A stretch of DNA of 7,181 bases from positions 1 through 7,181 of the forward strand of contig JAGAUH010000216.1 of the NCBI GenBank assembly GCA_017620875.1, in the 5' to 3' direction. The notes under the pieces were generated by a model that was not told where the DNA came from, did no database searches, and worked only from the letters and a program-made list of their open reading frames with translations. Source of the DNA: Clostridia bacterium (lineage in GTDB: Bacteria; Bacillota; Clostridia; Christensenellales; Borkfalkiaceae). Positions 1 to 6,623 of this stretch are shown in pieces. Within the stretch, counting starts at the first letter, position 1; every line of letters starts with the position of its first letter. Position numbers and translations under genes: made by a program.

Positions 1-600
1 AGTCATAAGCGCAAAAAGCATAATCATACCTTGAATAAAGTCCGTCCAACAAACTGCTTTAAATCCGCCAAGCATAGTATACGCAACGATAATAATTGCC
101 GCAATAATCATAGCAGGGGTTTCTGGTAGGCTTGTAATAACGTTTAAAACTTTACCGCAAGCAACAATGCTAGACGCTGCGTAAACGCAATATCCCACCA
201 CGAAAATAACCGCGCAAGAAACCCTTAGCAAGTTGCCTTTTACTAAAAATCTGTTAGAGAAAAACTCCGGTATGGTAATAGAGTCGTTTGCTTTAATTGC
301 GTATTTTCTTAGTTTAGGCGCAATAAATATCCAAGAAAGAATAGTTCCTATAATTAGTCCTATAGAAATCCAAACTTCACCTAAACCTGCAAGGCAAATT
401 GCTCCAGGTAAGCCCATAAGTACCCAACTACTCATATCGGATGCTCCTGCAGATAGGGCACTAACTAAGCCGTTCATACTTTTTCCACCTAAAAAGTAGT
501 CTTTTTCGCTTTTATCTTTACTCTTAAAGAAAAACCATAGACCAATTGCTAGCATGGCTAAAAAGTATATTACAAACATAGTAAATTCGTAATAATTCAT
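1..600 (-). CDS. putP: PutP-type sodium/proline symporter, N-terminal 200 residues (partial)
   Basis: Member of the solute:sodium symporter (SSS) family, an inner-membrane carrier that takes up proline with Na+. I translated the minus strand; the frame is open from ATG at 600 to the window edge, so the C-terminal part (about 300 residues, if it matches the roughly 500-residue E. coli PutP) is missing. The N-terminus is hydrophobic, followed by the family hallmark SALSAGASDMSSWVLMGLPG at residues 47-66. Asp55 and Ser57 fall at the same numbers as the Na+-site residues of E. coli PutP, while Gly58 of that protein is Ser here. Further family matches are NDSITIPEFFSNRF (about residues 104-117) and the CWTDFIQG segment (about 184-191). 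The start is supported by AGGAAGG at 610-616, 9 nt upstream, and by a consensus promoter. Family assignment is firm; proline as the substrate is inferred from similarity. Confidence 0.92.
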   Translation of the reverse strand, partial: MNYYEFTMFVIYFLAMLAIGLWFFFKSKDKSEKDYFLGGKSMNGLVSALSAGASDMSSWVLMGLPGAICLAGLGEVWISIGLIIGTILSWIFIAPKLRKYAIKANDSITIPEFFSNRFLVKGNLLRVSCAVIFVVGYCVYAASSIVACGKVLNVITSLPETPAMIIAAIIIVAYTMLGGFKAVCWTDFIQGMIMLFALMT

Positions 601-634
601 TTGTAAAAACCTTCCTATAAAATTTATCCTTTTT

Positions 635-663
635 ATTATACCTAAAAAGTTGCAAAATGTCAA
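635..663 (-). promoter_or_regulatory. Sigma-A promoter of the symporter gene
   Basis: Read on the minus strand, a perfect -35 TTGACA (658-663) is followed by a 17-bp spacer and a perfect -10 TATAAT (635-640). The predicted transcription start is near 628, giving a leader of about 28 nt that contains the AGGAAGG ribosome binding site (610-616). The leader is too short for a riboswitch. A full-consensus promoter implies strong basal expression unless it is repressed. Confidence 0.85.
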
Positions 664-875
664 TGGTGAAATAACGTACGATATTTTAATAAGTAAATTA
701 AAGACAAAAGACGAGTTGTTTTTAATAATAAAGAGTGCAAATTAGAGTAAGTGTAAACTGCTTGCTTGAGTTTGTTTTTATAGGAGTATAATAAGTTTGG
801 TTTTATTAAGCAACCACGCACAAGTATGGATTTTGCATAAAAAATAAGCAATAAAAGTTTTGTGTTAAAACAAGT

Positions 876-901
876 AAAAACCGCCATATAGGGCGGTTTT
901 T
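876..901. terminator. Rho-independent terminator, bidirectional
   Basis: AAAAACCGCC (876-885) pairs perfectly with GGCGGTTTTT (892-901) around a 6-nt loop: a 10-bp stem with five GC pairs at its core and a run of T on either strand. It can stop transcription both ways. On the minus strand it would end the regulator transcript, about 230 nt beyond the stop codon, before the symporter promoter. On the plus strand no protein gene lies upstream of it, which leaves room for a short non-coding transcript. Confidence 0.82.
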
Positions 902-932
902 GTGCTATTTTAAATTCTCACGCAAATAAAAT

Positions 933-1019
933 TTGCTCACAACGATAACGTGGGTATGGTGTTAAATTTTAATATATAGATTATTACGCTCTTTACACTT
1001 GCTTAAAATGATAACGTGG
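933..1019. repeat. Imperfect 21-bp direct repeat, two copies 66 bp apart
   Basis: Copies lie at 933-953 and 999-1019. They agree at 18 of 21 positions and share an exact 10-bp core, GATAACGTGG (944-953 and 1010-1019), preceded by TTGCT at the same distance. The region is non-coding and lies in the presumed 3' tail of the regulator transcript. Function is unknown. The pair may be a protein binding site or the remnant of a small duplicated element. Confidence 0.55.
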
Positions 1020-1129
1020 ACAAATTTGATTTGTTTAAAATAATAGGGCGTGTAAATTTTTTTTAATATCGATACGATAGTTATAAAGTTTTGTTTTGGG
1101 ATTTGTAAATCAATTGTTTCCACTTGGTA

Positions 1130-2119
1130 TTATTTTAAATAGGTTACGTTTAAAACTACGTCTTGTGGGTAGTCGCCAAAGGTTTTGCCAAAAAGATTAA
1201 TTCCGCCTTTGCGTTTTGTGTCGGGTGTAACTTCTAGTTTAAAAGTTAAAATATCTTTTTTTGTTAAATCTAAATCTTTAACGCATAATTCGGAAACTTT
1301 TTTCTCATTTAAATAAGTTCCGTCTAGCCTAATATCTACGTTGTAAAGCAAGCCGTATTGGGTTAAGTTGTCTTGTAACCAACTAGGGTTAAGTTTGCCA
1401 CGCCTTTCGCCAAAGTCGCCGTTTAATTTTATTTGGCAAGCGGATTTTTCGTTTACGCTAAAGGTTAATAAAGACTTGCAATTATGGTCGTAGTTTATTG
1501 TTTCGGCGCAAAGTTCTAAGGTAAAAGATAGGCTTATTATTTTGCTTTTATCGTCGTATCTAATAGCGGTGGTTTTAGAACCACTAAAATCTAGTAGAGG
1601 TATATCGTATTTTAAATAGCCCCTTTTTAGCCAAATAGAACCGGCGTTAAATCTTTCTGGGCTAGAAAATACGGCAGGCGTGTCAGATATTAAAAGTATG
1701 CCTTGCGGGGTGTTGATACCGCAAGGGGATTCTACGTAAAAATCCGAATAAGAGCCTATTGGTATATTTATAGTATTGGTGTGTTTTTGTGGCTCTATTT
1801 TTGCTTTTACCCTCGTGTCGCCAAGGTTCATTGTGTAAAAATAGTTTCCTAAACTAATAGTTTTTTGGTTGGTAACCTTTTTTTCGGTAGAAGAAACCAT
1901 AAGTAGCCCCGCTTTAACTAATACCTTTGTATGAAAAGACGCAGTAGAAACGGGAATATTTAGTTTCCAAGCAATTTCGTTTATGGTTAGCGGACTTTGG
2001 TTTATTAATTTTATAATTTCTCTACGGGTTTTTACCGATAGGGCAGAACAAACGTCTGCAAGTTCTTTTTCTTTATCGTATAAGTTTAGCGTGTTTAATC
2101 TTTTTTGGTCTTTTTTCAT
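1130..2119 (-). CDS. Winged-helix (ArsR-like) transcriptional regulator, COG4189 type
   Basis: Predicted DNA-binding regulator of 329 residues. Residues about 16-80 form an ArsR-like winged helix: a helix-turn-helix spans about 45-72, with recognition helix VSTASFHTKVLVKAGL. The remaining 240 or so residues look beta-rich. They carry motifs I associate with COG4189 regulators: PIGSYSDFYVESPCGI (120-135), GDFGERRGKLNPSWL (234-248) and GGINLFGKTFGDYPQDV (305-321). That domain is presumably the effector sensor, and the ligand is unknown. I prefer the ATG at 2119 to the in-frame ATG at 2131. GGAGAA (2124-2129) sits at ribosome-binding distance from 2119, while the upstream ATG has no binding site and coincides with the predicted transcription start. 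The gene is transcribed away from the surface-protein operon at 2278, the usual arrangement for a local regulator. Regulator identity is firm; its targets are inferred. Confidence 0.88.
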   Translation of the reverse strand: MKKDQKRLNTLNLYDKEKELADVCSALSVKTRREIIKLINQSPLTINEIAWKLNIPVSTASFHTKVLVKAGLLMVSSTEKKVTNQKTISLGNYFYTMNLGDTRVKAKIEPQKHTNTINIPIGSYSDFYVESPCGINTPQGILLISDTPAVFSSPERFNAGSIWLKRGYLKYDIPLLDFSGSKTTAIRYDDKSKIISLSFTLELCAETINYDHNCKSLLTFSVNEKSACQIKLNGDFGERRGKLNPSWLQDNLTQYGLLYNVDIRLDGTYLNEKKVSELCVKDLDLTKKDILTFKLEVTPDTKRKGGINLFGKTFGDYPQDVVLNVTYLK

Positions 2120-2136
2120 ATTGTTCTCCATAAAAA

Positions 2137-2165
2137 ATTGTAATAAAAAAACGACTTATTGTCAA
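2137..2165 (-). promoter_or_regulatory. Sigma-A promoter of the regulator gene
   Basis: On the minus strand, a perfect -35 TTGACA (2160-2165), a 17-bp spacer and a -10 TACAAT (2137-2142, five of six consensus bases). Transcription should start near 2130, so the leader before the preferred start at 2119 is only about 11 nt and is almost entirely ribosome binding site. The -35 shares two bases with the left arm of the 12-bp inverted repeat (2164-2175), so a protein bound there could block it and give autoregulation. Confidence 0.8.
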
Positions 2166-2260
2166 TATAAATTTTAATATTTATTGTAAATTAAACCAAA
2201 AATAGAAAATTTCAAAAAAGTACTTGTTTTTATATAATAAAAAATGTTAAAATTTATATT
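2164..2260. promoter_or_regulatory. Candidate operator pair: exact 12-bp inverted repeat
   Basis: AATATAAATTTT (2164-2175) and its exact reverse complement AAAATTTATATT (2249-2260) flank the divergent promoter region. The left arm touches the regulator -35. The right arm lies downstream of the TATAAT at 2233-2238, directly before the ribosome binding site of the operon. The left arm also belongs to a looser 18-bp palindrome at 2164-2181 (14 of 18 positions symmetric). The low sequence complexity means chance is possible; the placement is the main argument. Confidence 0.4.
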
Positions 2261-2266
2261 AGGAGG
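2210..2266 (+). promoter_or_regulatory. Promoter and ribosome binding site of the surface-protein operon
   Basis: A perfect -10 TATAAT occupies 2233-2238; the -35 at 17 bp (TTTCAA, 2210-2215) matches only three consensus bases, as expected for an activated or tightly controlled promoter. An alternative is the extended -10 TGtTAAAAT (2245-2253) with TTGTTT (2224-2229) at 18 bp, which would start transcription near 2260. AGGAGG at 2261-2266 lies 11 nt before the ATG at 2278, a rather long spacing. The sequence alone does not decide between the two promoters. Confidence 0.6.
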
Positions 2267-2277
2267 ATAAAGTTTTT

Positions 2278-4710
2278 ATGAATAGAAAAATTTTAACTAT
2301 TATTTTAAGCATAATTGCTTGCCTTACTTTAACGATAGGGGTGTTTGGTTGTCAAGGAACACAAAGAAATAGTCAACCAGAGCAATCTTCTAGCGCAAGT
2401 TTAGGGGCAACGTCTAGCCAAAGTAGTTTAAGTCAAGGTGGACAAAGCGATTCTAGTTTAAATAATTCTTCTAGCATAGAAGAAATTAAACCAAGTTCTA
2501 ACTCTAGTAGCGAGTCTAGTTTTGTAGAGTCTAGTTCTTCGCCTAGCACTTCTGTTAGTAGCGCTAAAATGGTAACAATAACCATAAAACTAAATAACGG
2601 CAGTCAAGATTTGGTTTACCAAGTGCAAGAAAATTCTAATTTAGCAAGTTACGAACCAACTAATTTTACTTATTTAAATAAAATTTTTATAGGTTGGTAT
2701 TGCGGTGGCGAAGTTTTTGATTTTAATAGCGTTGCTACACAAGATTTAATTATAGAAGCAATGTGGAAAGAGCCTGCGCCGTTACCACCAACTACAAGTT
2801 CTAGCAGTTCTTCTAGTAAAGAACCAATTAGTTCGCAACCGCCTTTTAACGTGCGTGATATAAGGTTATACAAAAACGAAACGGAATATACCGTAAGAAA
2901 GTACGTGGTGGGTAACACGGTAAACGTTGCCGATTGGCTAGTGCCAGAAGTTACGTTTGAGGGGAAAGTAGTTCCGTTTATCGGCTGGTGGAACGAGGCT
3001 ATAACCGAGCAAGTTACGGGTAGTTTTACAATGCCTAGTAAATCTATGGCGTTTTACGCTATGTACGATTATCCTGCAAAAAACTTGTGGTCTTATGACA
3101 ATATAAATAAAGTTTACACTTCTAACGGGGCGGGCGTTAGAGCCGTAGAAGACGTAAAAGGTGGATTAAGAGGCGAGTATAAAGCAACTTTAAAAATAAA
3201 TAATACTTCTACCACCGCTATTGGTATCATTTGGAACGCAACCATTGCCGACGTAGATAATCCATACGATCATACAACGGGTTCTAGTTATTGGTATATG
3301 CACTTAAATCCTACAAACGGCGGATTCCAACTAGCACAAGTTCTAACGGATTACGTCGTTGCAGGGGGAGTTAATTTAGCGAATACCCCAACTGCTTGGC
3401 AAACCAAGTGGAGCGCTTATAAGTTAAACGGCGGAACTTTAGAAGTAGAATTTAAAGTTGTATACGATTCTAGTTCTATAAACCTTTACGTAGACGGAGA
3501 TTTATTATTAACTTATACAGGTGAACTTATTGGTTCGCTTACCGGAACTCAAGTTGGTATGAGAACCAACACTGCCGGCAACCAAGTGGTAAACGCAGAA
3601 TATAAAGAGTTAAATTATGCGGATAGTTATGCTTGGAGTTATAACGAAACGGATAAAACTTATACTTCTACGGGCGTTGGTATTGCTCCAACCATAGATA
3701 AATTAGGTGCAACTTACGGCACTTATTCGGCAAGTCTAACGGTTGCAAATAACACGACTACGGGCGTTGGTATTATTTGGAACGCAAGCATTGCCGACGT
3801 AGATAAACCTTACGACCATACAACAGGTTCTAGTTATTGGTATATGCATTTAAATCCACAAAACGGCGGTTTCCAACTTGCGCAAGTATCAACTGCTTAT
3901 AGCGCTATAAAAACCGTTCTTTTGGCAAATGGTCCAACTGCTTGGCAAACCAAGTGGAACGCTTGGAACAACGGCGGAAAAACCACTAACTTAATTTTTG
4001 AAATGAAAGTAGAGTTTATGCCAACTTATATTAGACTATATATAGACGGCGATTTACTTTACACTTACGAGGGAGATAAGTTAGGTACGATTACAGGAAA
4101 GAGCGTTGGATTTAGAACTAATAAAGCCGATAACGTCGTTAAGGATATATCCTTTACACCTTGGACTTATAATTGGTCGCCTAGTTTAGACGGAACTAGT
4201 TATACTAGCGTTGGCAAAGGCATTATGTTAACTAACGCTAACGCAGGTACGATAGGTACTTATTCGGTGGATTTTACCATTGGCGAAAAAACCACCACTT
4301 CTTTAGGTATTTTATTTAACGCAACCGTACCTAGTAGCGTAGATAAACCATACGAAAGCGGTTGTAGTTATTATTATCTAAACCTAAATATTAATAGCGG
4401 AGCAAATTTCCAATTAGCAAAAGTAGACGGCACTTATTTGTCGTTGGCGTATATACAAAAGACAACTTTAACAAATTGGAATACAAAATATAACGCTTGG
4501 AACGACGGTGGCAGAGTAGACACGTTAACCTTTAATTTAAAGGTAGAGTTTTGCGAAACTAGTATTTCGGTTTACGTAGACGACGAACTTATTACCACTT
4601 ACACCGGCGATAACGTAGGTAAACTTACGGGCAGTGGCGTTGGCGTAAGAAGTAGTTTAGCAGGTAATACTATTTCTAACGTAACTTTTACACCTGCTAT
4701 TAACGGTTGA
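2278..4710 (+). CDS. Surface lipoprotein: B-type repeat plus three concanavalin A-like modules
   Basis: 810-residue exported protein, probably lipid-anchored to the outer face of the membrane. Residues 1-25 are a lipoprotein signal peptide ending VFGC, with Cys25 as the lipidation site (Phe at -2 is atypical). A Ser-rich linker follows (about 37-96), then a Listeria-Bacteroides (InlB B-type) repeat at about 98-163 with the typical FIGWYCGGEVFDF core and terminal AMW. A second Ser stretch (173-180) leads to a related domain (about 191-265). Three homologous modules of about 180 residues fill the rest: 268-445, 450-628 and 631-807. Each ends in a YVDG-type strand and a VGxRT/S strand, as in LamG-like or CBM66-like beta sandwiches. 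No hydrolase catalytic motif is evident, so glycan or surface binding is the best guess. It is the first gene of a three-gene operon, with only 14 nt between its TGA and the next ATG. Confidence 0.87.
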   Translation: MNRKILTIILSIIACLTLTIGVFGCQGTQRNSQPEQSSSASLGATSSQSSLSQGGQSDSSLNNSSSIEEIKPSSNSSSESSFVESSSSPSTSVSSAKMVTITIKLNNGSQDLVYQVQENSNLASYEPTNFTYLNKIFIGWYCGGEVFDFNSVATQDLIIEAMWKEPAPLPPTTSSSSSSSKEPISSQPPFNVRDIRLYKNETEYTVRKYVVGNTVNVADWLVPEVTFEGKVVPFIGWWNEAITEQVTGSFTMPSKSMAFYAMYDYPAKNLWSYDNINKVYTSNGAGVRAVEDVKGGLRGEYKATLKINNTSTTAIGIIWNATIADVDNPYDHTTGSSYWYMHLNPTNGGFQLAQVLTDYVVAGGVNLANTPTAWQTKWSAYKLNGGTLEVEFKVVYDSSSINLYVDGDLLLTYTGELIGSLTGTQVGMRTNTAGNQVVNAEYKELNYADSYAWSYNETDKTYTSTGVGIAPTIDKLGATYGTYSASLTVANNTTTGVGIIWNASIADVDKPYDHTTGSSYWYMHLNPQNGGFQLAQVSTAYSAIKTVLLANGPTAWQTKWNAWNNGGKTTNLIFEMKVEFMPTYIRLYIDGDLLYTYEGDKLGTITGKSVGFRTNKADNVVKDISFTPWTYNWSPSLDGTSYTSVGKGIMLTNANAGTIGTYSVDFTIGEKTTTSLGILFNATVPSSVDKPYESGCSYYYLNLNINSGANFQLAKVDGTYLSLAYIQKTTLTNWNTKYNAWNDGGRVDTLTFNLKVEFCETSISVYVDDELITTYTGDNVGKLTGSGVGVRSSLAGNTISNVTFTPAING
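3079..4698 (+). repeat. Triplicated module of about 180 codons within the lipoprotein
   Basis: The units span 3079-3612, 3625-4161 and 4168-4698. Units 1 and 2 are close: a 40-residue core (residues 316-355 and 498-537) differs at only three residues. A 24-bp block is identical at 3388-3411 and 3934-3957, exactly 546 bp (182 codons) apart. Unit 3 keeps the landmarks (VDKPYE, the SYYY run, NFQLAKV, KYNAWNDGG) but has diverged. The order of events is therefore an old duplication followed by a more recent one giving units 1 and 2. Confidence 0.9.
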
Positions 4711-4712
4711 TA

Positions 4713-4719
4713 AAGGAGG
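4713..4719 (+). promoter_or_regulatory. Ribosome binding site that fixes the phosphoesterase start
   Basis: AAGGAGG lies 5 nt before the ATG at 4725. An in-frame TTG at 4707 overlaps the end of the previous gene and would place this ribosome binding site inside the coding region, so 4725 is the better start. Confidence 0.85.
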
Positions 4720-4724
4720 ATATT

Positions 4725-6623
4725 ATGAGTAAAAGAAAAAATATATTATCTTTACTTTTGGTATTTTTGCTAGTTTTTGCTTTTATCGGCGGAAACGTTG
4801 GTTCTAGCAAGGTTAGCGCTTATACCTTAGAAAACGGCGAAAAAAGATATTCTATAACGGCGGATAGATACGTTTATCAAACTGAAAATTACGTAGATAA
4901 AACCATAAACACCTTTGAGGCGTGGATAAAACTACCTAAACTAGCAGACGGGGTTGTTGGGGGCGTTATATTTGGAAACTATTTTAACGTGCCTTACGGA
5001 CACTCTGGTTGTGTAGATTTAGGCGTTGGTAGAAATGGTAAGTTCCACTTATATTGGAATAACGGAGCATACGTTAAAACTTTTGAAACGGTAGATTTAA
5101 GAAACGATACTTGGACTCACGTTGCTATCGTTAGAGATAAAGTAAATAGTACTTTAACTTATTTAGTAAACGGCGCGGTGGCGGAAACAGTAAACGTTGC
5201 TTTGCCAGAAAGTGTAAGTACCGATATGCGTTATTGTGTTGGTTCTAACTGGAACAACTGGTATAAAAACAAGTTTGACGAAACTACTAAACAACCATTT
5301 TACGGCGAAATTAGACAAGTGTCTATTTATAGTGAAACTCTTTCTAATGAAACTATTGCTCAAGATATGAATAAGCAAGTAAAGGTTACTAGTCAAGCAA
5401 ACGGGCTTATGGGTAACTGGTATTTCGGCGATACGTGGGCGGTAGAAAAAGTTGTAAAAGATTCTTCTATTATAGGAAACGATTGTGAAAGAATTACTTT
5501 TGATAAATACGTTCCCGTAGAAGAAGTTACCGATTTCGATTATACTTTTATAGTAGTGCCAGACCAACAAGCAATGAGTTATCATAAACCGGATAACTTT
5601 AGGCAACAAAGCCAATGGATAGTAGATAGCAAGCAAGAGTTAAATACTCAGTTCGTAATGTATCTTGGCGATATGGTAGAGCATATGTACGACAATGAAT
5701 CGCAAAAAGCACAAACCGAAAAAGAGTGGCAAATAGTTCAAGAGTGCTATTATATGTTAGATGGCAAAGTTCCTTATAGTTTTATTTTAGGTAACCACGA
5801 TTACGATAACTGGGCAAGAAATAACAGAAACGTAACTATGTTCCATAAATATTTACCATACGAACATTATTCTAGTATGGATAACTTTGGCGGTGCTTTT
5901 GAAGAAGGTAAACTAGATAACTACTACGTTAAATATAAAATAGGCGAAGTAGAGTGGATGGTATTTAACCTAGAATACGGACCTAGATACAACGTTATGA
6001 ATTGGGTAGACCGTATCGTTAGCGAAAACCCTAAATCAAGGGTAATTATAAACACTCACTCTTACGTAAATCCAAACGGAAGAAGACAAAATAGAACGGA
6101 CGTGCATAGTCCGTGCATAAATATTACTTATGGTTTAGGCGCTTTATCTGCTCAAGATATGTGGGAAAGGGTAATTAGCAAACACGCAAATATTTGTATG
6201 GTATTCTCCGGTCACCAATGTTCCGACTTTATAGTTCAAAGGCAAGACGTTGGCGTAAACGGAAACGTTGTAAACGAATTTTTAATAGACGTACAAGGCG
6301 CAATGTTTACTAGCGCTATGAATACCGTTTTATTAGTAAAAGTAAACGAAGCCAAAAAGACTATGTCGCTATGCTATTATAGTCCGGAATACGACGCTTG
6401 CTATAACGAGCAAAGTCAGTATACTTTTAGTTTTGCAGATGCAAACAACCCTTCGGTTGGGCTTGCTACGGAAAGCGCAGAACCGCTTTTAGATAGTAAC
6501 CAATCTAGCCAAGCCGTTTCTACCGTAAAAATGGCAAGTGGAATAGGCGCAGGCTCTATGCTTGTGGTTGGCTGTTTAATTTCTGTAAAAAAGAGAAAGG
6601 GGGATAGCCAATATGAAATCTAA
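4725..6623 (+). CDS. Secreted, membrane-anchored LamG and calcineurin-like phosphoesterase
   Basis: 632-residue exported metallophosphoesterase. Residues 1-32 form a signal peptide with likely cleavage after KVSA. A LamG/concanavalin A-like domain fills about 40-265, with the signatures FEAWIKLP (64-71) and TWTHVAIVRD (129-138). The calcineurin-like domain follows (about 270-570): DQQ at 280-282 (the DxQ form of motif I), GD at 315-316, GNHD at 356-359, THSY with His445, and GH at 496-497. These residues would ligate a two-metal centre that hydrolyses phosphoesters. The last motif reads GHQC rather than GHxH. A hydrophobic stretch at about 605-621 followed by KKRK is a C-terminal membrane anchor, and there is no LPxTG, so the enzyme sits outside the cell tethered by its tail. 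Substrate is unknown; phosphorylated glycans, teichoic acids, nucleotides or phospholipids are all possible. It is the middle gene of the operon and overlaps the next by 11 nt. Confidence 0.9.
   Translation: MSKRKNILSLLLVFLLVFAFIGGNVGSSKVSAYTLENGEKRYSITADRYVYQTENYVDKTINTFEAWIKLPKLADGVVGGVIFGNYFNVPYGHSGCVDLGVGRNGKFHLYWNNGAYVKTFETVDLRNDTWTHVAIVRDKVNSTLTYLVNGAVAETVNVALPESVSTDMRYCVGSNWNNWYKNKFDETTKQPFYGEIRQVSIYSETLSNETIAQDMNKQVKVTSQANGLMGNWYFGDTWAVEKVVKDSSIIGNDCERITFDKYVPVEEVTDFDYTFIVVPDQQAMSYHKPDNFRQQSQWIVDSKQELNTQFVMYLGDMVEHMYDNESQKAQTEKEWQIVQECYYMLDGKVPYSFILGNHDYDNWARNNRNVTMFHKYLPYEHYSSMDNFGGAFEEGKLDNYYVKYKIGEVEWMVFNLEYGPRYNVMNWVDRIVSENPKSRVIINTHSYVNPNGRRQNRTDVHSPCINITYGLGALSAQDMWERVISKHANICMVFSGHQCSDFIVQRQDVGVNGNVVNEFLIDVQGAMFTSAMNTVLLVKVNEAKKTMSLCYYSPEYDACYNEQSQYTFSFADANNPSVGLATESAEPLLDSNQSSQAVSTVKMASGIGAGSMLVVGCLISVKKRKGDSQYEI

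Larger units (their letters stand above)
664..1129. other. Intergenic region without a convincing protein gene
   Basis: This 466-bp AT-rich stretch lies between the symporter promoter and the stop codon of the regulator. Its only supported elements are the terminator hairpin at 876-901 and the imperfect direct repeat at 933-953 and 999-1019. A smaller perfect hairpin (GCAAAT, 3-nt loop, ATTTGC) sits at 922-936. A TATAAT at 787-792, with poorly spaced -35 candidates upstream, could start a short plus-strand RNA that ends at the terminator. The one sizeable open frame here, on the minus strand between 887 and 660, begins inside the terminator stem, has no ribosome binding site and ends inside the symporter promoter, so I do not call it a gene. 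Confidence 0.6.

Noticed and set aside
233..499. 88-residue plus-strand open frame
   Set aside because: It is antisense to the symporter, whose minus-strand translation matches PutP closely; no ribosome binding site.
601..634. Riboswitch or leader regulation of the symporter
   Set aside because: The predicted leader is about 28 nt and has no room for a structured aptamer.
660..887. 75-residue open frame on the minus strand upstream of the symporter gene
   Set aside because: Its ATG is inside the terminator loop and stem, it has no ribosome binding site, its product is low-complexity and resembles no family I know, and it ends within the symporter promoter.
664..1129. CRISPR array, tRNA or mobile element in the intergenic region
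   Set aside because: Only two imperfect repeat copies are present, no cloverleaf can be drawn, and there are no transposase fragments or terminal inverted repeats.
1983..2177. 64-residue plus-strand open frame over the 5' part of the regulator
   Set aside because: It is antisense to the winged-helix coding region and crosses the regulator promoter.
2670..2918. 82-residue minus-strand open frame
   Set aside because: It lies opposite the B-type repeat and Ser-rich linker of the lipoprotein and has no independent signal.
4707..4724. TTG at 4707 as start of the phosphoesterase
   Set aside because: It overlaps the previous stop codon and would translate through the AAGGAGG site; the ATG at 4725 is correctly placed behind that site and begins a typical signal peptide.
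5163..5636. 157-residue minus-strand open frame
   Set aside because: It is antisense to the LamG and early phosphoesterase region, the plus-strand protein has clear domain motifs, and this product has none.
6300..6623. Sortase anchoring of the phosphoesterase
   Set aside because: The C-terminus has a hydrophobic segment and a basic tail but no LPxTG-like motif, so a plain membrane anchor is the simpler reading.
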